A stretch of 41,211 nt of DNA from a bacterium. Lineage in GTDB: Bacteria; Actinomycetota; Acidimicrobiia; Spongiisociales; ZC4RG35. The position numbers were made by a program, and so were the translations under genes. The stretch lies in contig JAHEIN010000009.1 in NCBI GenBank assembly GCA_024639335.1, forward strand, positions 1-41,211, given 5' to 3'. Each line of letters begins with the position of its first letter. The first letter of the stretch is position 1. The notes below the pieces were generated by a model. That model saw only the letters and a list, made by a program, of their open reading frames with translations, searched no databases and had not been told where the DNA came from. Below, piece after piece: positions 1 through 7,229 of the stretch.

Positions 1-2
1 AG

Positions 3-50
3 TTCGACACCTTCGTCGAGAAAGCAGCCAAAGAACCCACCCAAGTCTGA
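3..50 (+). CDS. C-terminal end of an unidentified protein (partial)
   Basis: The window opens inside a plus-strand frame whose last 15 codons read FDTFVEKAAKEPTQV before TGA at 48-50. A strong hairpin terminator starts 24 bases later, which supports a real gene end here. The fragment is too short to name a family. Confidence 0.5.
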   Translation, partial: FDTFVEKAAKEPTQV

Positions 51-73
51 ACACCCAGACAACCACACGACCA

Positions 74-104
74 GAAGGCCCCCGGCACACCGCCGGGGGC
101 CTTC
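74..104. terminator. Strong bidirectional hairpin terminator
   Basis: A perfect 13-bp stem (GAAGGCCCCCGGC paired with its complement at 92-104) encloses a 5-base loop, ACACC. It lies between the end of the upstream plus-strand gene (stop at 48-50) and the end of the minus-strand SpoIID gene (stop at 166-168), so it can end transcription from both sides. No long T tract follows, which is common in high-GC actinobacteria. Confidence 0.85.
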
Positions 105-146
105 TCACGCCTCACGCCTCACGCCTGAAGTCTCGAGTCTCAAGTG
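105..146. repeat. Heptamer tandem repeat, two blocks of three units
   Basis: Six consecutive 7-base units are visible: TCACGCC three times (105-125), then TGAAGTC, TCGAGTC and TCAAGTG (126-146). The units start mostly with TC or TG and keep strict 7-base phase. The array is intergenic. Similar degenerate heptamers occur at 2971-3036 and 8421-8455. Confidence 0.7.
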
Positions 147-165
147 GAACCGTGCTTGCTGCCTG

Positions 166-1794
166 TCAATCGGCCTGAGGAATCACCGTTCGGGTGACCT
201 CGGCGGTGCCGGTGGAGCTGCGGCTCTCGATCGTGACGCGGATGGGTCGATCGATTCCATCGAGGCCAGAGAGGGGGAAGGCCAAGCTCCCTGCCTCGCG
301 CACATGCCAATCCTGGACGAGACGTTCGGTGTCCAGAACCGAAACGGTCACCCTCACTTCGGCAGCGGAGCGGAGCCGCCCCGAGATCAACTCTGGCCGT
401 TCTGACGCATCGACGTGGACGCGGACCCCACCGATGTCGGGCGGCAGTCCCAAGCCCACGGGCGGCGTGATCACCACTCCGCCTGAGTCGGGAGTGAAGG
501 CCCATGACCCCAGAATGCTCTCACCGATGACCTCGCCATCGATTTCAACCCTGAGGGCGCCGTTGGGTGCCACGTCCACTCTCTCTGCCGATGTCGTCAG
601 ACCCACCCTCACACTGGCCGGCAGCACGTCGGACGAGCTCACCGGACGCAGCCCGCCGTAGTAATGGGCGACGATCGACTCGGCGGTCTCCCCAGCCGCC
701 GCCATCGCCTCCGCTCCGTACTGGCTCATCCCCACCAGGTGCCCCCAGCCGTTGCCTCTCACCTCGAAGTAGCGCGCGAACCAGGGCGCTCCCGTGCCGT
801 CGTACTGGTAGCGAAACGCCGAGAAGATGGTGAACGACGGCGACATGATCGTCTGCGGGTAACGGCGGTCCGGACGATCGGGTCGACGCACCGGAAACAC
901 GTCGGGCAGGACATCTCTGGCAGCTCGGTTGAGAGCGCTCCGCAGCTCCCAGCTCGGGACCGATACGGTGCCCTCGGTACCAACGAAGTCGACGACCCAC
1001 GGGCCGGCCCCGTCGGAACGAGTCTCAGTTCTGACGTCCAGCAGTTCACCACGAACCAGACCTGCAGCAGCGGCCAGGGCGACCATCTCCTCGAGCTCGA
1101 TCGTGAACCTCCACTCTGCGAAGGGCGAGTTCTCGTTCGGCGAAGCTACGGCGGTCAGATGGGGGTTCGGCAACCCACCGAACACGTCTTCGACCGAGCG
1201 CGTCCTTCCGCCTGACGTCGAGCTGTAGAGCGCCTGGAGCGGGCGGTCCCCATCCAGCAGGATCAGAGCCCCGGTCGAGTCGACGGCCTCGCGCCACCGC
1301 GCCCCATCGACGCCAGAAACCCCGTCGAGCCCCCGATAGACCTGACACTGGTCCGTTGCGCAGATGTCGTAACCGAATCGGCGGCCGTTCGACGACCTCC
1401 CTCGCTCGAGGGTCCATGCGAGATACGTCCTTGCGGCGATCGCCTGAGCTCGCAGCGACTCGGTGGGCCAACTGAAGGGGACCTCGGCGATCCCGTACAG
1501 GTATCGGTCGAGAGTCGTCTCTTCGACGACCACGAGACCCGACTCTGCTGCCGAGGCCGTGATCTGACCTGCGTAGGTGCGTCCATCGACCTCGACCGTG
1601 CGTCCATCGATCGGTGTGAGCACGACGCGATCGCCCGAAACCGCCGTCGCTCCATCCACCTGGGCGATCGCCGGGAGCGGCAGGAAGCTAGCTGCCGCTA
1701 CGGCCGATGACAGCGCCCAATGACGCCAGCTTCGGAACGAAATCTTCGTACCCCCTGTCGATGTGGTGCGGATCCCCCACGATGGTCTGACCAT
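166..1794 (-). CDS. Exported SpoIID/LytB-domain protein (putative peptidoglycan lytic enzyme)
   Basis: This is a SpoIID-like protein. In sporulating bacteria SpoIID is a lytic transglycosylase that cuts denuded glycan strands; here a cell-wall role is inferred. A hydrophobic export segment ends near LPLPAIAQ. The SpoIID core follows, with YLYGIAEVPFSWPTESLRAQ and AIAARTYLAW, including the Glu that corresponds to the catalytic Glu of the family. The second hallmark, GWGHLVGMSQYGAEAM, lies in the C-terminal half. It sits directly behind murA on the same strand and its 5' end overlaps the murA 3' end by about 55-107 bases. The start is uncertain: ATG at 1794 gives 542 aa; an in-frame ATT at 1743 has AGGGGG seven bases upstream and would place the signal peptide right at the N-terminus. 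Confidence 0.88.
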   Translation of the reverse strand: MVRPSWGIRTTSTGGTKISFRSWRHWALSSAVAAASFLPLPAIAQVDGATAVSGDRVVLTPIDGRTVEVDGRTYAGQITASAAESGLVVVEETTLDRYLYGIAEVPFSWPTESLRAQAIAARTYLAWTLERGRSSNGRRFGYDICATDQCQVYRGLDGVSGVDGARWREAVDSTGALILLDGDRPLQALYSSTSGGRTRSVEDVFGGLPNPHLTAVASPNENSPFAEWRFTIELEEMVALAAAAGLVRGELLDVRTETRSDGAGPWVVDFVGTEGTVSVPSWELRSALNRAARDVLPDVFPVRRPDRPDRRYPQTIMSPSFTIFSAFRYQYDGTGAPWFARYFEVRGNGWGHLVGMSQYGAEAMAAAGETAESIVAHYYGGLRPVSSSDVLPASVRVGLTTSAERVDVAPNGALRVEIDGEVIGESILGSWAFTPDSGGVVITPPVGLGLPPDIGGVRVHVDASERPELISGRLRSAAEVRVTVSVLDTERLVQDWHVREAGSLAFPLSGLDGIDRPIRVTIESRSSTGTAEVTRTVIPQAD

Positions 1795-2944
1795 CGGCAC
1801 GGAGACCGGCGAGCACCAGGGCTGCGCCTGCCCGAATGTCGTGTGCGAGGACCGGTGCGCCACTCAGCCGTTCGACGCCCCGGATGATGGCGTGCTGCCA
1901 CTCGATGCCGATGTCCGCCCCCATCCGCGAGAGCTCACCGATGTAGCGGAATCTCGCGTCATAGAGATTCTCGGTGATCACCGATGTCCCTTCCGCAGTT
2001 GCGAGGTAGGCGACCATCTGCGGCTGCATGTCGGTGTGAAATCCCGGGAACGGGAGTGTCGAGAAATCGGTGGCGACCGGCCGATCGGTCCCCACCACGC
2101 GGAGCCAATCCTCCCCCCGTTCCACTTCACAGCCGGAATCTTCGAGCTTGCGTAGTTCCATGCGCAGATCCTCGGGATTGCACCCGGTGACGGTCACGTC
2201 TCCACCCGAGATGGCCCCCGCCATTGCGTAGGTGCCGGCCTCGAGGCGATCCGAGACCACTCGATGCTCCACAGGATGCAGTTCCTCGACTCCACGGACT
2301 CGGATGATCGCCGAACCCGATCCCGATATCCGGGCTCCCATTCCGTTCAGCATGGCAGCGATGTCGACGATCTCCGGCTCTCGCGCTGCGTTCACGATCG
2401 TGGTCTCGCCTTCAGCCAGGCTGGCGGCGAGGAGCACATTCTCGGTGGCACCCACACTCGGGAAGGGAAGCTCGATCTCGGTCCCGGTCATGCGACCGTC
2501 CACGGTGCCGACCAGGACCCCGTGCTCGAGCGAGAAGGTGGCGCCCATCTTCTCGAAAGCGTCGAGGTGATAGTCGATCGGGCGTGCCCCGAGGTCATCG
2601 CCCCCCGGGAGGGCGACGCGGGCTTCTCCGCAGCGGGCGAGCAACGGTCCCAGGATCACGATCGAGGCTCGCATCTGGCGGACCAGATCGATCGGAGCCT
2701 CGGGAAGAAGACGCTTGGGCACGGACACACTGAGCTCGTGCCCGGAGAGGTCGCAATACGCCCCCGTGTGCCGAAGGACATCGGCCATCAGCTCTACGTC
2801 GAAGATGCCAGGAACGTTGGAGAGAACATACCGCCCCGGCGCAAGGAGGGTTGCAGCCATCTCTTTGAGGACGGCGTTCTTCGCCCCCAAGACACCAACC
2901 GTGCCACGCAGTGGCGGTCCCCCCTCGACCTGGATCTCATCCAT
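1688..2944 (-). CDS. murA: UDP-N-acetylglucosamine 1-carboxyvinyltransferase MurA, fosfomycin-insensitive Asp type
   Basis: MurA transfers enolpyruvate from PEP to UDP-GlcNAc, the first committed step of peptidoglycan synthesis, in the cytoplasm. The 418-aa length is normal for the family. The N-terminus keeps the LGAKNAVLKEMAAT stretch with the conserved Lys-Asn, and the active-site loop reads PGGDDLGARPIDYHL. The position that is Cys115 in E. coli is Asp116 here. The same change is known from Mycobacterium and Chlamydia and makes the enzyme insensitive to fosfomycin. ATG at 2944 is preferred over an in-frame extension to 2998 because MDEIQVEGG matches the usual N-terminus. A TACCGT box lies 8 bases upstream, so a leaderless transcript is possible. 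It is followed by the SpoIID gene. Confidence 0.95.
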   Translation of the reverse strand: MDEIQVEGGPPLRGTVGVLGAKNAVLKEMAATLLAPGRYVLSNVPGIFDVELMADVLRHTGAYCDLSGHELSVSVPKRLLPEAPIDLVRQMRASIVILGPLLARCGEARVALPGGDDLGARPIDYHLDAFEKMGATFSLEHGVLVGTVDGRMTGTEIELPFPSVGATENVLLAASLAEGETTIVNAAREPEIVDIAAMLNGMGARISGSGSAIIRVRGVEELHPVEHRVVSDRLEAGTYAMAGAISGGDVTVTGCNPEDLRMELRKLEDSGCEVERGEDWLRVVGTDRPVATDFSTLPFPGFHTDMQPQMVAYLATAEGTSVITENLYDARFRYIGELSRMGADIGIEWQHAIIRGVERLSGAPVLAHDIRAGAALVLAGLRADGQTIVGDPHHIDRGYEDFVPKLASLGAVIGRSGS

Positions 2945-2970
2945 GTGCCGAAACGGTACTCGGTACGCAG

Positions 2971-3036
2971 TTGTGGGTTGTGGGTTGTCGGTTCTCACGC
3001 CGAGATCGTCGGGAATCAGGGCTCAGAGCTCAGGCG
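2971..3036. repeat. Degenerate heptamer repeats upstream of murA
   Basis: Units in strict 7-base phase are TTGTGGG (2971-2977), TTGTGGG (2978-2984) and TTGTCGG (2985-2991), followed by the more diverged TTCTCAC (2992-2998). A second set, TCAGGGC, TCAGAGC and TCAGGCG, lies at 3016-3036. The stretch lies in the divergent intergenic region between murA and the sulfur operon and contains no convincing gene. Confidence 0.5.
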
Positions 3037-3100
3037 GCGCTCGCAGCCAAGACCCGCGAGTACACACCTAAGACCCTTGCGGGTGGGACTTGGGCCTCTT

Positions 3101-3149
3101 CCTGCACATGCAGGAGAGGATTTAACGTGCATGTGATGCAGAAACTGCA
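3101..3149. promoter_or_regulatory. Paired inverted repeats, candidate operator of the sulfur operon
   Basis: Two short inverted repeats flank the leader ORF: CCTGCA-CA-TGCAGG (3101-3114) and TGCAG-AAA-CTGCA (3137-3149). Both contain the core CTGCA/TGCAG, and GTGCATG lies between them. They lie immediately before the HTH-PocR regulator gene, so autoregulation is a reasonable inference. The first repeat overlaps the ribosome binding site AGGAGAGG (3112-3119), and the second overlaps the end of the leader ORF. Confidence 0.4.
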
Positions 3150-3156
3150 GACATGA
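3127..3156 (+). CDS. Possible 9-residue leader peptide (VHVMQKLQT)
   Basis: GTG at 3127 follows AGGAGAGGA with a good spacing of 6 bases and opens a 9-codon frame. The frame ends in TGA at 3154-3156, which overlaps the ATG of the regulator at 3153 as ATGA. The regulator has no ribosome binding site of its own and no other in-frame start back to a TAA at 3123. The strong site therefore serves the mini-ORF, and the regulator is probably read by translational coupling. No conservation could be checked. Confidence 0.4.
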   Translation: MHVMQKLQT

Positions 3157-3803
3157 CTCAGAAGTTGCTCACTGCCCGTCAGGTCAAGGACATACTCGAA
3201 ATCGATACGTCGACCATCTATCGCATGGCCGGAGACGGCCGGCTGCCGGCGGTCAAGGTGGGACGGCAATGGCGATTCCCCGCCGACCAGATCGAAGGCC
3301 TCGTGAACGGGGCCGGCGACCGAGCCGACAAACCGGTCCCGCCACCGCCCCTCGGCGTGGAACGCGAACTCGAGGAAGCGGTCATCACGATGGCCGCCAA
3401 GGCTCTCGGCGTCATGATGGTGTACACCGACATGAACGGCGAGCCACTCACACTGGTCGCCAATCCGTGCCGTCGATTCGAGTCCCGGGCAGGCGATCCG
3501 ACATTCGTTTCCGAATGCGCCTCCGAGTGGCGCCAGTTCGCCAACGACCCGGACTTCCGCCCCCAGTTCCGAGTCGGTATGCACGGCTTCGAGTGCGCCC
3601 GGACGTTCGTCCGATCCGGCACGCAGCTCACCGGCATGGTGCTCGTCGGTGGGATCGCCCCCGAAGGCCAGACCGACTCCGACCTCTTCGTTCTCACAGA
3701 ATCCGAGCGGGGACACGTCCTTGCCGCGCTGCCCGACACCGCAGCGCTGCTATCCCGTATCTCGAGAGCATTCGAAACCAACGACAAAGCAAGGAGCACA
3801 TGA
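3153..3803 (+). CDS. HTH (excisionase/MerR-like) plus PocR sensory domain transcriptional regulator
   Basis: Residues about 6-52 form a helix-turn-helix of the excisionase/HTH_17 type (LTARQVKDILEIDTSTIYRM, then VGRQWRFPADQI). From about residue 70 to 190 the protein resembles PocR ligand-binding domains: LGVMMVYTDMNGEPLTL, cysteines at NPCRRF, SECASEW and FECARTF, then LVGGI. PocR domains are small-molecule sensors first known from propanediol regulation; the three cysteines suggest a metal or thiol/sulfur ligand, which is inference. It is the first full gene of the sulfur operon and overlaps the next gene by ATGA, so it probably controls that operon. 216 aa. Confidence 0.82.
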   Translation: MTQKLLTARQVKDILEIDTSTIYRMAGDGRLPAVKVGRQWRFPADQIEGLVNGAGDRADKPVPPPPLGVERELEEAVITMAAKALGVMMVYTDMNGEPLTLVANPCRRFESRAGDPTFVSECASEWRQFANDPDFRPQFRVGMHGFECARTFVRSGTQLTGMVLVGGIAPEGQTDSDLFVLTESERGHVLAALPDTAALLSRISRAFETNDKARST

Positions 3804-5047
3804 TGAAACGACTGCTCGTTCTCGGCGCTGGAACGGCCGGGACCATGGTGGTCAACAAACTCCGTCCCCGCCTCGATGACGCCGAGTGGAAGATCACGAT
3901 CGTCGATCAAGAACCGACCCACCACTACCAGCCCGGCTACCTGTTCCTGCCGTTCGGCGACTATCGGCCCGAAGAAGTCGTCAAGCCGAAGAAGAAGTTC
4001 ATCCCCGATGGCGTGGAACTCGTCATGGCAGAGATCGATCGCGTCGACCCCGCCGAGAATCGGGTGTTCCTCGCAGACGGCACCGAACTCGAATTCGACC
4101 AACTGGTGATCGCCACCGGGACGACTCCTCGCCCGGATGAGACGCCTGGGATGGCGGAAGACGAGTGGAGGAAGAGCGTCCACGAGTTCTACACCTTCGA
4201 GGGTGCAACCGCACTGGGAGAGAAGCTCGCCGCCTGGGAGGGGGGCCGGCTCGTGGTGCACATCACCGAGATGCCGATCAAGTGCCCGGTGGCTCCGCTC
4301 GAGTTCACGTTCCTCGCCGACGACTTCTTCAAGAAGAAGGGCATGCGCGATCAGGTTGAGATCACGTACGTGACGCCGCTGGACGGCGCGTTCACGAAGC
4401 CGGTCGCCTCGAAGCATCTCGGCGACATGCTCAGTGAACGCAAGGTCGTGGTCGAACCGGACTTCATGATCGAGCGGGTGGACAACGAGTCGAAGACCAT
4501 CGTGTCCTTCGACGAGCGTGAGGTGCCTTTCGATCTCCTCGTGACCGTTCCGCTCAATATGGGTGCGGACTTCGTGGCTCGAAGCGGTCTCGGCGACGAG
4601 CTCAACTTCGTGCCCGTCGACCAGGGAACGTTGCTGTCCACCGCCCACGACAACATCTTCGCCGTTGGCGATGCGTCGAACATCCCCGCTTCGAAGGCCG
4701 GGTCGGTGGCGCACTTCGCCGTGGAGATCTTCACAGACAACTTCCTCGAACACATCGCCGGTCGACCCATGACCGGAGCTTTCGACGGGCATGCGAACTG
4801 CTTTGTCGAATCAGGTGACGGCAAGGGAATGTTGATCGACTTCAACTACACGACTGAGCCGCTGCCGGGCAAGTACCCACTCCCCGGCGTTGGGCCCTTC
4901 AGCCTTCTGAAGGAAACAGAGATGAACCACTACGGCAAGCTGGCCTTCCGGTGGATGTACTGGAACCTGCTGCTGCCCGGCAAGGAGCTTCCGCTCCCGG
5001 CGCTGATGAGCATGGTCGGCAAGGAGCAGGAGGAGGTCGCACAGTGA
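3803..5047 (+). CDS. FAD-dependent oxidoreductase of the sulfide:quinone oxidoreductase family
   Basis: This 414-aa flavoprotein has an N-terminal dinucleotide fold (VLGAGTAGTMVVNKL), the SQR-like segment HHYQPGYLFLPFG, the second nucleotide-binding motif (QLVIATGTTPRP) and the FAD-binding NIFAVGDASNIPASKAGSVA. Two cysteines, Cys161 (PIKCPVAP) and Cys333 (HANCFVE), match the redox pair that carries sulfur in SQRs; a third Cys seen in some SQRs is absent. The C-terminal amphipathic tail (FRWMYWNLLLPG) suggests membrane association for quinone reduction. ATG at 3803 is chosen over the adjacent ATG at 3800 because AGGAG (3792-3796) is better spaced. The following DUF1641, TusE and DsrE genes support oxidation of sulfide or a related sulfane. 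The exact substrate is not proven. Confidence 0.85.
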   Translation: MKRLLVLGAGTAGTMVVNKLRPRLDDAEWKITIVDQEPTHHYQPGYLFLPFGDYRPEEVVKPKKKFIPDGVELVMAEIDRVDPAENRVFLADGTELEFDQLVIATGTTPRPDETPGMAEDEWRKSVHEFYTFEGATALGEKLAAWEGGRLVVHITEMPIKCPVAPLEFTFLADDFFKKKGMRDQVEITYVTPLDGAFTKPVASKHLGDMLSERKVVVEPDFMIERVDNESKTIVSFDEREVPFDLLVTVPLNMGADFVARSGLGDELNFVPVDQGTLLSTAHDNIFAVGDASNIPASKAGSVAHFAVEIFTDNFLEHIAGRPMTGAFDGHANCFVESGDGKGMLIDFNYTTEPLPGKYPLPGVGPFSLLKETEMNHYGKLAFRWMYWNLLLPGKELPLPALMSMVGKEQEEVAQ

Positions 5048-5763
5048 CGACTCCCACCCTGACGCCGGCCATCGAGGACCGCCTCGACCAGATGGCGCTC
5101 CAACTGGAGGTGCTCACGCACGAGGCGATGCGCCAGCAGGCGGCTCGAGAACGATGGTCGGAGCTGACCGAGGTCATGACCCCGATCGCCTCCCAGGCGA
5201 TGAACACCCTCTCGGGCGAGCTTGACGATCTCGACTTGAGCATGGACGACGTCGCCCGGTTCGCCAGGACGATGGCCACCAGCCTGCCGGTGCTCGAACG
5301 GCTGGTGAGCCAACTGGCCACGATCGCCGAGTTGGTCGAAGTGGTCGCACCGATGGCCGAACCCGTGATGGCAACCGCCACCGACCGGCTCGCGACCCTC
5401 GATGAGCGTGGATACTTCGACATCGGGCGCAGCGGCCTCGGAGTGGTCGACCGGGTGGTCACCTCGTTCACCGAAGAAGACGTCGAAGCGCTCGGCGACA
5501 ACATCGTGCTCATCCTCCAGACCGTGCGCGAGATGACCCAGCCGGAGGTCATGCAGATGCTCCAGCGCACATTCACCACCGTCCAGGATGGCGAACACGT
5601 CGAGCCGTCCGAACCACCTGGAGCCTTTGCATTGCTGAAGGAGATGCGCCAGCCGGAGGTCCGCAGAGGCCTCAGCAAGGCGCTGAACATGCTTCGCTCG
5701 CTCGGCGAGGAATCACCGACCGCCGCAGCACCGAATCCCGAACCAAAGAGAACAAACAGATAG
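5044..5763 (+). CDS. DUF1641 protein, partner of the SQR-like flavoprotein
   Basis: This 239-aa, mostly helical protein starts at GTG 5044, overlapping the upstream stop as GTGA, with an AGGAGGAGG ribosome binding site just before it. The second half carries the DUF1641 pattern: a GYFDIGRSGLGVVDRVV stretch, LQTVREMTQPEVMQML and EMRQPEVRRGLSKALNMLRS, repeated units with P-E-V-x-x-x-L. DUF1641 genes commonly neighbour SQR-type flavoproteins and formate dehydrogenases; their biochemical role is unknown. Its place between the flavoprotein and the sulfur carriers suggests a scaffold or assembly role, which is inference. Confidence 0.85.
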   Translation: MTTPTLTPAIEDRLDQMALQLEVLTHEAMRQQAARERWSELTEVMTPIASQAMNTLSGELDDLDLSMDDVARFARTMATSLPVLERLVSQLATIAELVEVVAPMAEPVMATATDRLATLDERGYFDIGRSGLGVVDRVVTSFTEEDVEALGDNIVLILQTVREMTQPEVMQMLQRTFTTVQDGEHVEPSEPPGAFALLKEMRQPEVRRGLSKALNMLRSLGEESPTAAAPNPEPKRTNR

Positions 5764-5775
5764 GAGGTAGTGCTG

Positions 5776-6090
5776 ATGGCACTCGCAACACTGGCCAACC
5801 GAGAAGTCCACGTGGACGAGGAAGGCTTCATGACCGAATACGACGAGTGGGACGAGGAGATGGCAGCGGCTTTGGCCGCCAATATCGGCATCGAACTCAC
5901 CGACGCTCACTGGAAGGCGATCAACTTCCTGCGTGAGGACTACAAGGAGAACGATGTGACCCCGACGCTTCGTCGAGTCACCAACACCGGCGGCATCCCC
6001 ACCAAGGAGTTGTTCGCCCTGTTCCCCAAGAAGCCTGCCAAGAAGATGGCCTACATCGCGGGTGTGCCGAAGCCGGCCGGCTGCGTCTAG
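5776..6090 (+). CDS. TusE/DsrC-like sulfur carrier protein
   Basis: The 104-aa protein belongs to the TusE/DsrC/DsvC family. It has the VDEEGFMTEYDEWDEEMA start, WKAINFLREDY, TPTLRRVTNTGGI and the conserved C-terminal arm ending GVPKPAGCV. The penultimate Cys103 is the family's persulfide-carrying Cys (CysA). The second Cys of dissimilatory DsrC, eleven residues earlier, is Ala here, so this resembles TusE or single-Cys carriers rather than the DsrAB substrate. ATG at 5776 has AGGAGG (5762-5767) at 8 bases; the in-frame GTG at 5770 is too close to it. It likely accepts sulfur from the adjacent DsrE-like protein. Confidence 0.92.
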   Translation: MALATLANREVHVDEEGFMTEYDEWDEEMAAALAANIGIELTDAHWKAINFLREDYKENDVTPTLRRVTNTGGIPTKELFALFPKKPAKKMAYIAGVPKPAGCV

Positions 6091-6102
6091 AAAGGACCTC
6101 AT

Positions 6103-6621
6103 ATGACTGCTGTCACCGACGCACAAACTGCCCCCATCCCCTCGTTCGGAGACGAGGATGAGACCGATCGCAAGCTGGTGCTGATCTGCTCGAAGGGCTC
6201 ACTCGACATGGCCTACCCAGGGCTCGTGCTCGCCAACGCCGCTCTCGGGGAAGGTGTGGAAACCCATCTGTTCTTCACCTTCTGGGGATTCGACATGATC
6301 ACCAAGAAGACGATGGGTCATCTGAAGTTCAGCCCGATCGGAAACCCGGCTACCCACATGCCCAACCTGGTCATGGGTCTGCCGGGCATGACGAGCTTCG
6401 CCACCTTCATGATGAAGAAGCAGATCGAAGGCCTCGAGATTCCGGAGGTCCCCGAGTTCCTCGAGTTGATCAGCGACGCCGGCGGGCACCTCTGGGCTTG
6501 TCGCATGTCAGCGGACATGATGCATGTCAGTGAAGAAGACCTCTACGAGCGCGTCGAGGGCATCATCAACGCCAGTGACTTCATCGAGATCGCTGAGGGC
6601 GCCCAGACCATCTTCATCTAG
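6103..6621 (+). CDS. DsrE/DsrF/DrsH-like sulfurtransferase family protein
   Basis: The 172-aa protein matches the larger DsrE-like group: [20 protein letters not shown], then [15 protein letters not shown], a Met-rich middle segment, and [12 protein letters not shown]. Cys133 in the ACRMSADMM motif is the likely sulfur-binding residue; Cys29 is a second candidate. The ribosome binding site AAAGGA lies ahead of ATG at 6103, 12 bases after the TusE stop. Members act as cytoplasmic sulfur-trafficking proteins next to TusA/TusE/DsrC. It is the last gene of the operon and is followed by a strong hairpin. Confidence 0.88.
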   Translation: MTAVTDAQTAPIPSFGDEDETDRKLVLICSKGSLDMAYPGLVLANAALGEGVETHLFFTFWGFDMITKKTMGHLKFSPIGNPATHMPNLVMGLPGMTSFATFMMKKQIEGLEIPEVPEFLELISDAGGHLWACRMSADMMHVSEEDLYERVEGIINASDFIEIAEGAQTIFI

Positions 6622-6639
6622 ACCGTTCCATCAACGACC

Positions 6640-6677
6640 GAAGCGACGACTGCGTTGGACTGCGCAGTCGTCGCTTC
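6640..6677 (+). terminator. Hairpin terminator of the sulfur operon
   Basis: A perfect 15-bp inverted repeat (GAAGCGACGACTGCG at 6640-6654 and its complement at 6663-6677) surrounds an 8-base loop, 18 bases after the DsrE-like stop codon. No T run follows; the stem strength alone suggests a terminator. Confidence 0.8.
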
Positions 6678-6770
6678 ATCGCGTGCCGAGACGATGGTGA
6701 GCGAGGTTCTTCGGTAGCACTCGGTCCGCACCCCGAAGCGGTAGAGGTTCCGGGCACGAGCAGCTTCCAC

Positions 6771-6776
6771 TACCTT
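6771..6776 (+). promoter_or_regulatory. Candidate -10 box of leaderless rpiB
   Basis: TACCTT ends 6 bases before the ATG at 6783, and no ribosome binding site is present. This matches the spacing expected when transcription begins at the start codon. Confidence 0.45.
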
Positions 6777-6782
6777 CTCACC

Positions 6783-7229
6783 ATGCGCGTCGCCCTCGGA
6801 TCGGACCATGCAGGGTTCGAACTCAAAAACCACATGGCGTCGACCCTGTCCGATGCGGGCTACACGGTGTTCGACCTCGGGACCCACACCACCGATCCGG
6901 TGGACTACCCCGACTTCGCAGCTGCCGTGGGGAAGGCCGTTGTCGACGGCCGCGCCGACCGCGGGATCGTCGTCTGCGGTTCCGGTGCCGGGGCATCGGT
7001 AGCTGCCAACAAGATCAAAGGCATTCGGGCGGTCGTGGCGCACGACACGTACACGGCACACCAGGCAGTGGAGCATGATGATGTGAATGTTCTGTGCCTC
7101 GGCAGTCGGGTCATCGGCTCGGCGGTCGCCGATGAGCTGGCGGTAGCGTTTCTGACCGCATCGTTCTCCAACGAAGAACGGCACCTGCGCCGCCTCAACA
7201 AGGTCAAGGCACTCGAAGCAGGTTCCTGA
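6783..7229 (+). CDS. rpiB: Ribose-5-phosphate isomerase B
   Basis: RpiB interconverts ribose 5-phosphate and ribulose 5-phosphate in the pentose phosphate pathway. The 148-aa protein has [15 protein letters not shown] at the N-terminus, the active-site Cys in [17 protein letters not shown] with [10 protein letters not shown] after it, and [15 protein letters not shown]. These are RpiB/LacAB family signatures; with no tagatose or galactose genes nearby RpiB is preferred. It stands alone on the plus strand, and its stop directly abuts the stop of the minus-strand TlpA-like gene. Confidence 0.95.
   Translation: MRVALGSDHAGFELKNHMASTLSDAGYTVFDLGTHTTDPVDYPDFAAAVGKAVVDGRADRGIVVCGSGAGASVAANKIKGIRAVVAHDTYTAHQAVEHDDVNVLCLGSRVIGSAVADELAVAFLTASFSNEERHLRRLNKVKALEAGS

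Noticed and set aside
105-146. Repeat array considered as CRISPR
   Set aside because: Units are 7 bases with no spacers; no cas genes are present.
3218-4792. Long antisense open frame (524 codons) opposite the PocR and flavoprotein genes
   Set aside because: It mirrors GC-rich codon positions of the real genes, has His/Val/Glu-rich composition without motifs, and the sense genes are clear family members.
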